Part shown: piece after piece, positions 1-6,795 of the stretch
Position numbering within the stretch: position 1 is the first letter of the stretch
How the letters are laid out: every line of letters starts with the position of its first letter
Assembly (NCBI GenBank): GCA_027311205.1
Contig: DAICZI010000017.1
Span: 1-11,998 of the forward strand
Origin: Beijerinckiaceae bacterium
GTDB taxonomy: Bacteria; Pseudomonadota; Alphaproteobacteria; Rhizobiales; Beijerinckiaceae
Direction of reading: 5' to 3'
DNA: 11,998 nucleotides
The notes under the pieces: model-generated
The model's database searches: none
What the model was told of the DNA's origin: nothing
Seen by the model: the letters and a program-made list of their open reading frames with translations, nothing else
Position numbers and translations under genes: made by a program

Positions 1-1275
1 CCGCGTCAGGTCTGCCATCATCGCGGCGGCTTCGGGCAGCTTGCCAATGTCATAACCAGCTTCGCGCAGCACAGCCGCCATGGCGGCAACGCTGGCGGGC
101 GTATCGAGCCCGAGCGCATAGCCCTCGCGCCCGTCCTTGCCGGGATAATCCGATAGCACAAAGGCAATCTTCCGCGCTTCAGGGGCAAGACGGCGCAAAA
201 GCGCCAGACCCAGCGCTTGATCCGCGACATGCGCAATATGCAGCGCCGAGGGCCGATGCGTCCGCCGACCAAATTCCAGTAGCGGATCAGCGCTGGCCTG
301 GTCCTTGAAGGAAATCAGGCCTGCAGCAATACGGCCATCAAATTCGGGCAAGGCGACATGCATGGTCAGATCTGTGGAGGACAGCCCGCGCGGTGAGCCG
401 TGCCATTGCGCTTCATCCGATCCGGCCATGATCACCTGCAACACCGGCGCATCGCAGCCCGCGAGCGGGGTTGCGGCGGCCTCATCTCCCAAGGCCGAAA
501 ACGCTGTCGCCGATAAAATGACATCCGGCTTGAAGCTGGCGAGTTCGCTCTGCAAAAGCGTCAAAGCCGCTGGGTCTTTGAGGCTGGTGACCGCCAGCGA
601 CGCCACACCAAGGCCGCGCATCGCCAGGGCTTGCGCCAAAGCGGCAATGGCGGCGGTGTCTTCGGCCATCAGGGTCGAGCGGTAAAACAGCAGGGCCGCG
701 CGGGGGGCCGCTGGGGGTGTCTCTGCGGGTGCCTCAAAACTGCCCGCGCCAAAGCGCAGCAAAGCCGGGAGCGTTTCGGGCGCAGGCCCCGTCGCGCGCC
801 CTTCAGCCAAACCGACGCAGGCGCGAAAATTCTCCGGTCCGCCTTCCAGCATGCGCGCCCAAAGCTGCCGCAGCGTTTCAGCCGGTAGCGTCGAGGCGGC
901 CTCAAGGCGCGGATCGCCGCGATCATCGCCCGGCACAATGGCGAGCTTGATGCCGCGCTTTCGCGCCAGCGCCGCCAGTTCCTCGACGCCATAGCGCCAG
1001 TAATCCATCCCGCCCAGCAGCCGCACCAGAATGAAGCTGGCATGTGCCAGCGTCTTCTCAAGATAAAGATCAACCGAATAGGGGTGCTGCAAGTGCGTCA
1101 GCGACGCGAAGCGCCATGTTGCGGGTGCTCCGGCATGGGCGCTCACGGCGCGCGCCATGGCTGCCAAATCGCTGTCCGTAAACGACAAAAACGCCACATC
1201 CGCCGCCGATTGATCGAGATCAACCGCCATTGCCGCCTGATCAAGCTGCACTGTCTGGGTGGCGATGATGTGCAT
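1..1275 (-). CDS. cobN: Cobaltochelatase subunit CobN, N-terminal part (runs off the left edge)
   Basis: CobN is the large subunit of the ATP-dependent CobN-CobS-CobT cobaltochelatase, which inserts cobalt into hydrogenobyrinic acid a,c-diamide in the aerobic cobalamin pathway. The frame is open for 425 codons from an ATG at 1275 to base 1 with no stop. The family is usually 1,100-1,300 residues, so about one third is present. The start reads MHIIATQTVQLD. The stretch LVRLLGGMDYWRYGVEEL (about residues 78-95) and the following KRGIKLAIVPGDDRGDPRLE are characteristic of CobN N-termini, and ALLFYRS (about 190-197) fits the family too. The start is fixed by the context: cobW ends TGA at 1279-1277 and ATG follows after one base, so the two are translationally coupled. 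Cobalt loading or delivery by CobW upstream fits. The homologous magnesium chelatase subunit BchH/ChlH is less likely given cobW and the riboswitch. Confidence 0.95.
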   Translation of the reverse strand, partial: MHIIATQTVQLDQAAMAVDLDQSAADVAFLSFTDSDLAAMARAVSAHAGAPATWRFASLTHLQHPYSVDLYLEKTLAHASFILVRLLGGMDYWRYGVEELAALARKRGIKLAIVPGDDRGDPRLEAASTLPAETLRQLWARMLEGGPENFRACVGLAEGRATGPAPETLPALLRFGAGSFEAPAETPPAAPRAALLFYRSTLMAEDTAAIAALAQALAMRGLGVASLAVTSLKDPAALTLLQSELASFKPDVILSATAFSALGDEAAATPLAGCDAPVLQVIMAGSDEAQWHGSPRGLSSTDLTMHVALPEFDGRIAAGLISFKDQASADPLLEFGRRTHRPSALHIAHVADQALGLALLRRLAPEARKIAFVLSDYPGKDGREGYALGLDTPASVAAMAAVLREAGYDIGKLPEAAAMMADLTR

Positions 1276-1276
1276 T

Positions 1277-2296
1277 TCAGGGCGCCGCAAGTGCTTTGAG
1301 AATGGCAGCTTGCGCCAGCCCCTTTTGCCCGATCACCACCAGTCGCGAAGTTCTGGCTTCACTGGCACCCCATGCCCGGTCAAAATGATGCTGGATGCGG
1401 CCACCCACTGCCTGCACCAGCAGCCGCATCGGCTTGCCTGCCACCTCGACAAAACCCTTCATGCGCAGCACATCATGGCGCGCTGCAACATCACGGAGCT
1501 GCGCCACGAACACTGCCGGGTCGCGCACCGGCGCAATGTCGGCAACAAAACTGTCAAAATCATCGTGATCATGGCCCTCCTCGGCATCATGATGCGAGGG
1601 CCGGGCGGCAAGGTCATCTTCCGCCCCGGCGGCAAGACCCAGCAGGACATCGGGGGCCACGACGCCATGGCGCAGGCTGATCACTTTGACCGGACGCGGC
1701 ATGCCGGCGGCAATTTCGGCTTTCAGCGCGTGCTGGCGCGCTTCGCTTACCAAATCGCATTTATTGAGCAAAATCAGGTCGGCAGAGAGCAATTGGTCTT
1801 CATAGACCTCCTCCAGCGGGTTATCATGCGCGGGCGCGTTGCCATCAGCCCGGCTGGCCTCGGCGAAGCGGCCAGAGGCCAGCGCCTCGGCATCGACAAC
1901 GGCGATAACGCCATCCACCGTCAGTCTGGCGCGAATTTCCGGCCAGTCAAACGCCTTGATCAACGGCTTGGGCAAGGCCAGCCCCGATGTCTCGATAATG
2001 ATATGATCGGGCCGTGGTTCGCGCTTCAGCAGGGCCTCGATGGCCGGCATGAAATCCTCGGCCACTGTGCAGCAAATGCAGCCATTGGCAAGCTCGATGA
2101 TATTGTCGGCCGGGCAAGTCTCGGCGGCGCAGTGGCGCAGCAACTCGCCATCGACGCCAACATCGCCAAACTCATTGATCACCAGGGCCAGCCGCCGCCC
2201 CTGGGCATTCAGCAGCAAATGCCGGATCAGCGTGGTTTTGCCCGCGCCGAGAAAGCCGGTGATGATGGTCACGGGGATTTTGGCAGCAAGGATCAT
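1277..2296 (-). CDS. cobW: CobW-type COG0523 metallochaperone GTPase
   Basis: This 339-residue protein is a G3E-family P-loop GTPase. CobW is associated with cobalt supply to the cobaltochelatase in the cytoplasm. Visible motifs in order are Walker A GFLGAGKTT (14-22), the metal-binding CxCC in NGCICC (71-76), ETSG (102-105), the guanine-specificity NKCD (178-181), and a His/Asp/Glu-rich metal-binding loop around 234-250 (SHHDAEEGHDHDD). The C-terminal CobW_C domain follows, with VLRMKGFVEV and a closing segment rich in Arg and Val. The start is the ATG at 2296. It overlaps the stop of the upstream DUF1636 gene in an ATGA, and the family N-terminus (KIPVTIITGFLGAGKTT) begins a few residues later. 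It sits between DUF1636 and cobN under a B12 riboswitch, which favours cobalt over zinc or iron as its metal. Confidence 0.95.
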   Translation of the reverse strand: MILAAKIPVTIITGFLGAGKTTLIRHLLLNAQGRRLALVINEFGDVGVDGELLRHCAAETCPADNIIELANGCICCTVAEDFMPAIEALLKREPRPDHIIIETSGLALPKPLIKAFDWPEIRARLTVDGVIAVVDAEALASGRFAEASRADGNAPAHDNPLEEVYEDQLLSADLILLNKCDLVSEARQHALKAEIAAGMPRPVKVISLRHGVVAPDVLLGLAAGAEDDLAARPSHHDAEEGHDHDDFDSFVADIAPVRDPAVFVAQLRDVAARHDVLRMKGFVEVAGKPMRLLVQAVGGRIQHHFDRAWGASEARTSRLVVIGQKGLAQAAILKALAAP

Positions 2297-2673
2297 GAGC
2301 CAGGCTCCATTACAAGTGGCGGCAGGCGGGCGACAACGCCCTTTTTCAAGGCATCGGGGCGACTTTTCCAGGGGATCAGCCCGTCGGCTGTATCCTGATA
2401 CAGGGCCGCGCCTTCGAGAATGGTGGCTGGCGCGGTCTCCAGAGCCAGATCGCCATAGACATAGGTCCACTTGCCAGGGGCGGTGAAGGCAATGGTGCAG
2501 GGTCGCTTGCAAACCGAGAGGCACTCGACCGGGCGGATGTCATAAGCCGAAGCTTCAGCTTCAGCCTGCAAAGCCTGCCACAGCCGGAACCCGGCGCGGT
2601 CTTCGCGGGGCTCCAGCGCCTCGCCCGCTACGCGGCATGTGGTGCAGACATGAATGGTTGTGGTAGCGTTCAC
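2293..2673 (-). CDS. DUF1636 family protein (2Fe-2S thioredoxin-like), first gene of the B12 unit
   Basis: This is a 126-residue protein with a GTG start at 2673. The GTG is inferred because the family-like N-terminus TTTIHVCTTCR begins a few residues later and no in-frame ATG exists until near the C-terminus. A GGGG run just upstream could serve as a weak ribosome site. It has two cysteine pairs, CTTC (about 10-13) and CLSVCKRPC (about 49-57), spaced as in 2Fe-2S thioredoxin-like ferredoxins. The KWTYVYGDL segment in the middle is typical of DUF1636. The family is often found beside cobW and cobN and is presumed to work in cobalt or cobalamin metabolism, but I know of no proven biochemical role. 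Its stop overlaps the cobW start by 4 bp (ATGA), so the two are probably cotranslated. Confidence 0.88.
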   Translation of the reverse strand: MNATTTIHVCTTCRVAGEALEPREDRAGFRLWQALQAEAEASAYDIRPVECLSVCKRPCTIAFTAPGKWTYVYGDLALETAPATILEGAALYQDTADGLIPWKSRPDALKKGVVARLPPLVMEPGS

Positions 2674-2727
2674 GAGACCCCGGCGACGTCCTGCGGTCAA
2701 AAACCGCCCTGCGGGGTGCAAGGGCTC

Positions 2728-2749
2728 TCCGGAAGTCCGGAAATCCGGG
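2728..2749. repeat. Three tandem TCCGG(A) units in the riboswitch leader
   Basis: TCCGGA occurs at 2728-2733 and 2736-2741 and a third TCCGG(G) at 2744-2749, an exact 8-base period. TCCGGA is self-complementary, so neighbouring units can pair as small alternative hairpins in the leader RNA. They lie between the riboswitch aptamer and the DUF1636 start and are candidates for part of the expression platform. That role is inferred. Confidence 0.55.
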
Positions 2750-2768
2750 GCAACCCCAGGGAGTTGCC
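2749..2768 (-). promoter_or_regulatory. Leader RNA hairpin, candidate expression-platform element
   Basis: GGCAAC (2749-2754) and GTTGCC (2763-2768) form a perfect 6-bp stem with an 8-base loop, between the cobalamin aptamer and the DUF1636 start. A second stem, GCGGT/ACCGC at 2693-2697 and 2703-2707, has the T run in its loop, so it is not a standard intrinsic terminator. Translational control of the DUF1636 start is therefore more likely than termination. This is inference from stem positions only. Confidence 0.35.
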
Positions 2769-2810
2769 ACGCGAACCGCACCGGAGCACCCCGCCCGAGG
2801 CCAGCTAACG

Positions 2811-2990
2811 TGATGCGGGCAGGTCTCCTGGCTCATGGATCGATGCCTGCCGCTCCTTCCCGGTGCACGGCACCAGTGGTTCTTGCAGCGCGGCTCCCCA
2901 TTCACAGTTGCGGGGGCAGCTGCGGCATGGCGCCATGGCGACGCGCACCGCATTCCCTTTTCATCTCCGCTTAAAACGGAGAACCTTCAT
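2811..2990 (-). ncRNA. Cobalamin (B12) riboswitch
   Basis: On the minus strand the conserved cobalamin aptamer blocks appear in order. First is a P2-like hairpin (TCTCCG/CGGAGA, 2964-2982), then AAAGGGAATGCGGTG (about 2947-2961). The core GCTGCCCCCGCAACTGTGA follows (about 2900-2918), then CCACTG and a GGGAAGG (about 2856-2880). The 3' B12 box AGCCAGGAGACCTGCC closes it (about 2818-2833). The arrangement matches the classical class I element. It precedes DUF1636-cobW-cobN in the same orientation, so adenosylcobalamin should repress that unit. Both edges are approximate because the P1 stem is weak by eye. Confidence 0.95.
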
Positions 2991-3043
2991 CGCCGCCAGT
3001 GCTAGACCGAAGCGCGGCCTGCGTCAAATCGCTTCGACGCCGC

Positions 3044-3072
3044 TTGAACCTCGGTCGCAATCTCCGTAAACA
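3044..3072 (+). promoter_or_regulatory. Candidate sigma70-type promoter before mipZ
   Basis: TTGAAC (3044-3049) and TAAACA (3067-3072) are 17 bases apart, close to a housekeeping promoter. The -10 box ends only 3 bases before the mipZ ATG at 3076, so transcription would begin at or after that ATG. That implies either a start at the in-frame ATG 3103 or a promoter further upstream. The match is modest. Confidence 0.3.
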
Positions 3073-3075
3073 TAG

Positions 3076-4044
3076 ATGAGTGATTCGAAAGTCGATCCGG
3101 CCATGCATACGGCAGAACATGACACTCCTGACCTGCGTTCAGCGCATGTTGTTGTCGTTGCTAATGAAAAGGGCGGTTCTGGCAAATCTACCTTGTCGAT
3201 CCACCTTTCAGTTGCACTCCTGAAAGCCGGGTTCCGGGTGGCGACGATTGATCTTGACACCCGCCAGCGGACTTTGACGAGGTTTTTCGAAAACCGGCTG
3301 GCCTTTGGCCAATCTACACTGTCCGAAGTGGAAATGCCCCGCCATTTTGCGCCTGATCGCGGTGAAACCGCCGATGCACGCGAAAACGAAGCACACGAAT
3401 TTGCCCAGATGGCCGAGGCCATCGGCGCGGTCGAGCATGATTATGAATTCGTGGTGATCGACACCCCTGCCAGCGATTCGCATTTGATGCGCCTCGCTCA
3501 CTCGCTGGCCGATACGCTGGTGACGCCGATGAATGACAGTTTCATCGACATGGACGGCCTCACCCGCGTCAATCCTGACCGGAGCCAGCGCGGCGGCGTC
3601 TCGCATTATGCAGCTCTGGTGCTGGAGGCGCGTCGGCAGCGCCGCATGGTCGATCAAGGCATCATCGACTGGGTGCTGGTGCGCAACCGCGTCGCGTCCC
3701 TGCAAACCAACAATGCCAGGCAAATTCAGCTTGCTTTGGGCCGGCTTGCCGGTGAATTGCAATGCCGCATCGCCGATGGCCTGCATGATCGGGTGATTTT
3801 CCGCGAATTGTTCCCGCTTGGCCTCACCGCAATGGATGCTCTGGAAACGGCGGCGCACACGTTGACACCCTCGCAACTGGCGGCGCGCGACGAAGTCACC
3901 GGCCTGCTCGCCACCTTGCGCCTGCCCACAAGGCTGGAAAGCGGCGAGCATCTGGCAGCCCGGCACCTCTGGTTTGACGCGACGGCGAGCTATTATCGGG
4001 ATCGCGCGCCGGGGTTTGATTCCTCGCACAGCCCCGCCGCATAA
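3076..4044 (+). CDS. mipZ: MipZ, ParA-like ATPase that positions the division plane
   Basis: MipZ forms a gradient from the ParB-marked poles and inhibits FtsZ assembly away from midcell in Alphaproteobacteria. The 322-residue protein has the deviant Walker A KGGSGKST (32-39) with signature Lys32, IDLDTRQRT (58-66) followed by RFFENR, Walker B VVIDTPASDS (126-135), and TPMNDSFIDMDGL (150-162). WVLVRNR (199-205) and DRVIFRELFPLGLT near residues 239-252 also match MipZ, and these together separate it from plasmid or chromosomal ParA. It is longer than the roughly 280-residue Caulobacter protein because of about 20 extra residues at the N-terminus and a C-terminal tail. No good Shine-Dalgarno precedes ATG 3076, so the in-frame ATG at 3103 is a possible true start. 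It is transcribed away from the riboswitch unit. Confidence 0.93.
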   Translation: MSDSKVDPAMHTAEHDTPDLRSAHVVVVANEKGGSGKSTLSIHLSVALLKAGFRVATIDLDTRQRTLTRFFENRLAFGQSTLSEVEMPRHFAPDRGETADARENEAHEFAQMAEAIGAVEHDYEFVVIDTPASDSHLMRLAHSLADTLVTPMNDSFIDMDGLTRVNPDRSQRGGVSHYAALVLEARRQRRMVDQGIIDWVLVRNRVASLQTNNARQIQLALGRLAGELQCRIADGLHDRVIFRELFPLGLTAMDALETAAHTLTPSQLAARDEVTGLLATLRLPTRLESGEHLAARHLWFDATASYYRDRAPGFDSSHSPAA

Positions 4045-4052
4045 TTCGCCGC

Positions 4053-4080
4053 TTGCGTGGCGTGGCCTGCCGCGCTAAGG
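4053..4080 (+). promoter_or_regulatory. Candidate promoter for tRNA-Pro
   Basis: TTGCGT (4053-4058) and CTAAGG (4075-4080) are 16 bases apart, which would start transcription about 18 bases before the mature tRNA. The boxes are only partial matches to the housekeeping consensus. Readthrough from mipZ is the alternative. Confidence 0.3.
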
Positions 4081-4105
4081 GGTGGGCGTGCTTCAGGCAC
4101 AATGT

Positions 4106-4182
4106 CGGAGTGTAGCGCAGTCTGGTAGCGCACCTCGTTCGGGACGAGGGGGTCGTAGGTTCGAATCCTATCACTCCGACCA
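4106..4182 (+). tRNA. tRNA-Pro (anticodon CGG)
   Basis: This is a 77-base cloverleaf. The acceptor stem pairs CGGAGTG (4106-4112) with CACTCCG (4172-4178), with discriminator A4179 and an encoded CCA at 4180-4182. The anticodon stem is CCTCG/CGAGG (4133-4137 and 4145-4149) around the loop TTCGGGA, giving anticodon CGG at 4140-4142, which reads CCG. The T loop GGTTCGAATCC is present (about 4158-4168). CCG is a frequent proline codon in GC-rich genomes. No integrase or attachment-site duplication is seen at its 3' end. Confidence 0.97.
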
Positions 4183-4331
4183 TTCTGCAAATTTGCGGAT
4201 TTCAAGCTTTCGGTGCTGCCAGACGCCGCGCCCGGCCTTTGCCGCTGCTGTGCGCAAGGCGCAACAAAGCTTGACTTAAGCCGCCCCATTTGCGACCGGC
4301 TAAGGTGCGTGCGCTGACGCCGTGCGCCTTT

Positions 4332-4337
4332 GAGGAG
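4332..4337 (+). promoter_or_regulatory. Ribosome binding site that sets the TTG start of trpB
   Basis: GAGGAG at 4332-4337 lies 10 bases before the TTG at 4348. It overlaps an earlier in-frame TTG at 4330, which it therefore rules out as the start. The spacing is slightly long. Confidence 0.6.
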
Positions 4338-4347
4338 TGTTCGTCTT

Positions 4348-5565
4348 TTGCAACACACGAAACCCAATTCCTATCGTACCGGGCCGGATGAGCGCGGGCA
4401 CTTCGGCATGTTTGGCGGGCGCTTTGTTGCCGAGACGCTGATGCCGCTGATCCTTGAACTCGAGGCGGCCTATGGGGCGGCCCGCAATGATCCGGCCTTT
4501 CATGCTGAACTGACCGACCTTCACAAGCATTATGTCGGACGTCCGAGCCCGCTATATTTCGCCGAACGGCTGACCGAACATTGCGGCGGCGCGAAGATTT
4601 ATTTCAAGCGCGATGAACTCAATCACACCGGCGCGCACAAGATCAACAATGTGCTGGGGCAGATTTTGCTGGCGCGGCGCATGGGCAAAAAGCGTATTAT
4701 CGCCGAAACCGGAGCAGGCCAGCACGGTGTTGCCACCGCCACCGCCTGCGCGCGGTTCGGGCTTGAATGCATCGTCTACATGGGCGCGGTCGATGTCGAG
4801 CGGCAAAAGCCCAACGTGTTCCGCATGAACATGCTTGGTGCCAGGGTCGTGCCGGTTCAATCGGGAGCGCGCACCCTGAAAGACGCGATGAACGAGGCGC
4901 TGCGCGACTGGGTCACCAATGTCGATTCGACGTTTTATTGCATCGGCACGGCGGCAGGCCCGCATCCTTATCCTGCGATGGTGCGTGATTTCCAGTCGAT
5001 CATCGGCGAGGAAACCAAGGCGCAAATGCTCGAGCGCGAGGGCCGCCTGCCGGATTCGCTGGTGGCCTGTATCGGCGGCGGCTCCAACGCCATCGGCCTG
5101 TTTCATCCGTTCCTCGATGACGCTTCGGTGCAAATGTTTGGCATCGAGGCGGCAGGCCACGGGCTTGAGGTGCATAATGGCCATGCTGCCTCGCTGGCGG
5201 GCGGACGCCCCGGCGTGCTGCACGGCAACCGCACCTATTTGCTGATGGATGATGACGGCCAGATTGTCGAAGGCCATTCGATTTCGGCGGGCCTCGATTA
5301 TCCTGGCATCGGACCGGAGCACGCCTGGCTGCGCGATGTTGGGCGTGTCACCTATCTGTCAACAACCGACAAGGAAGCGCTCGAAGCGTTTCAGCTTTGT
5401 AGCAAGCTGGAAGGCATCATCCCCGCCCTGGAGCCCGCTCATGCGCTGGCCCGCGTGCTCGAACTCGCGCCGAAGTTGCCCAGGGACCATCTGATGGTGA
5501 TGAATATGTGCGGGCGCGGCGACAAGGATATTTTCACGGTCGCAGAACTTCTCGGCGGCATGTAA
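4348..5565 (+). CDS. trpB: Tryptophan synthase beta chain (TrpB1 type)
   Basis: TrpB condenses indole with L-serine to give L-tryptophan using pyridoxal phosphate, in the cytosolic alpha2-beta2 complex. The 405-residue length is normal. The TTG start at 4348 gives the family N-terminus [20 protein letters not shown]. Visible are the PLP Schiff-base lysine in [10 protein letters not shown] (Lys98), catalytic Glu120 in AETGAGQHG, the phosphate-binding GGGSNA (243-248), [15 protein letters not shown] and [19 protein letters not shown]. These mark a TrpB1 that partners TrpA, not the TrpB2 type. The C-terminal [10 protein letters not shown] is intact. Oddly, neither trpF upstream nor trpA downstream is adjacent, as is common in Alphaproteobacteria; tRNA-Pro precedes it and uxuA follows after 13 bp. 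Confidence 0.96.
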   Translation: MQHTKPNSYRTGPDERGHFGMFGGRFVAETLMPLILELEAAYGAARNDPAFHAELTDLHKHYVGRPSPLYFAERLTEHCGGAKIYFKRDELNHTGAHKINNVLGQILLARRMGKKRIIAETGAGQHGVATATACARFGLECIVYMGAVDVERQKPNVFRMNMLGARVVPVQSGARTLKDAMNEALRDWVTNVDSTFYCIGTAAGPHPYPAMVRDFQSIIGEETKAQMLEREGRLPDSLVACIGGGSNAIGLFHPFLDDASVQMFGIEAAGHGLEVHNGHAASLAGGRPGVLHGNRTYLLMDDDGQIVEGHSISAGLDYPGIGPEHAWLRDVGRVTYLSTTDKEALEAFQLCSKLEGIIPALEPAHALARVLELAPKLPRDHLMVMNMCGRGDKDIFTVAELLGGM

Positions 5566-5578
5566 GGAGGCTGGTAAC

Positions 5579-6778
5579 ATGCAGCAAAGCTGGCGCTGGT
5601 TTGGGCCCGATGACAAGGTGCCGCTTCATGCCATCAGGCAGGCGGGGGCCGAGGGTGTGGTCACCAGTCTGCATCACATCCCCTATGGTGAAGTGTGGAG
5701 CGTTGCCGAAATAGAAAAGCGCCAGCACATCATCGCTGCCGATGCTGCGCTTGGCCTGCGCTGGAATGTGGTCGAGAGCCTGCCCCTCCATGAGCGCATC
5801 AAGCTCGGGGAGTGCGATCTCACGCCGATTTTCGATAATTACCGCGCTTCGATGCGCAATCTTGCCGCCTGCGGCATCAAGATCATCTGCTATAATTTCA
5901 TGCCGGTGCTGGACTGGACGCGCACCACCCTGCATTACCCGCGCCCTGGCGGCGGCCTGGCGTTGCGCTTTGATGCCACTGCCTACGCCGCCTTCGATGT
6001 ATTCATGCTGCAACGCAAGGGTGCCGAGGGTGACCACGCCCCCGCAACTCTGGTGCGGGCCAGACACTGGTTTGACCATGCCTCGCTGGCGGAGAAAGAC
6101 CAGCTTCTCGCCAGCATCATGGCGGGTCTGCCCGGCGCTTTTGATCGCTATGACATCCCGGCATTGCGCAAGATTCTGGCCCGGTATGATGCGATCGATG
6201 CAAGCGCCTTGCGCCAGAACCTGAAGCGGTTCCTTGAAGAAGTGATCCCCACCGCCGAAGACCTTGGCATGCGCTTTGCCATTCACCCTGATGATCCACC
6301 GCGGCCGCTTTTGGGCCTGCCACGCATTGTCTCGAACCGCGATGACTTGCGCTTTATCGTTGACGCCGTGCCCTCCCACGCCAATGGCATCACCTTTTGC
6401 ACGGGTTCTCTGGGCGCGGGCGTGGGCAATGATGTGCCAGCTTTGGCGCGCGAATTTTCGGCCCACAGCTATTTTGTGCATTTGCGCAATGTCACCAAGG
6501 AGGCGGATGGTTCGTTCTTCGAGGCCGATCATCTGGCGGGCGACAATGACATGATTGCCATTGTCGAAACCTTTTTGCAGGAGCAGGCGCGGCGCAAGGC
6601 GGCAGGTGCACATGACTGGCGGCTGCCATTCCGGCCCGATCATGGCCATGAGTTGCTGGATGATGTCGACAAGGGTGCCTTTCCCGGCTATTCGGCCATT
6701 GGCCGCCTCAAGGGGCTGGCGGAATTGCGCGGTGTGATGCTGACTCTGGCGCGCGCCCAACACCTGCCGCTTGCCTGA
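5579..6778 (+). CDS. uxuA: Mannonate dehydratase
   Basis: UxuA dehydrates D-mannonate to 2-keto-3-deoxy-D-gluconate in glucuronate catabolism and depends on a divalent metal (Mn or Fe). The 399-residue length fits the family. Motifs are TSLHHIPYGEVW (29-40), WNVVESLPLHE near 62-72, CYNFMPVLDWTRT (104-116), HPDDPPRPLLGLPRI (236-250), CTGSLGAG (274-281), HLRN (301-304) and the C-terminal RPDHGH (352-357). These carry the metal and substrate ligands of the TIM-barrel fold. A strong AAGGAGG 8 bases before ATG 5579 supports the start. It lies 13 bp after trpB, so it is probably cotranscribed, although no other hexuronate genes (uxaC, uxuB, kdgK) are in the window. Confidence 0.95.
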   Translation: MQQSWRWFGPDDKVPLHAIRQAGAEGVVTSLHHIPYGEVWSVAEIEKRQHIIAADAALGLRWNVVESLPLHERIKLGECDLTPIFDNYRASMRNLAACGIKIICYNFMPVLDWTRTTLHYPRPGGGLALRFDATAYAAFDVFMLQRKGAEGDHAPATLVRARHWFDHASLAEKDQLLASIMAGLPGAFDRYDIPALRKILARYDAIDASALRQNLKRFLEEVIPTAEDLGMRFAIHPDDPPRPLLGLPRIVSNRDDLRFIVDAVPSHANGITFCTGSLGAGVGNDVPALAREFSAHSYFVHLRNVTKEADGSFFEADHLAGDNDMIAIVETFLQEQARRKAAGAHDWRLPFRPDHGHELLDDVDKGAFPGYSAIGRLKGLAELRGVMLTLARAQHLPLA

Positions 6779-6795
6779 GCAGCAGCTTGCTGGCC

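Noticed and set aside
1259..2398. Long plus-strand open frame opposite cobW
   Set aside because: It is the antisense shadow of cobW produced by GC-rich codon use. The minus strand has all G3E GTPase motifs, the plus frame has no recognisable domain.
4106..4182. tRNA-Pro as an integration site
   Set aside because: No duplicated tRNA 3' end, integrase or foreign base composition was seen on either side.
4187..4196. Perfect palindrome GCAAATTTGC just after tRNA-Pro
   Set aside because: It has no loop and no T run, so it is not a terminator. A single 10-base palindrome here supports no specific role.
4082..4279. Small plus-strand frame across the tRNA
   Set aside because: Its middle is the translated tRNA-Pro sequence, a well-known false gene call.
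4271..4306. TTGACT and TAAGGT as a trpB promoter
   Set aside because: The boxes are 24 bases apart, well beyond 16-18, and no better -10 lies at the proper distance.
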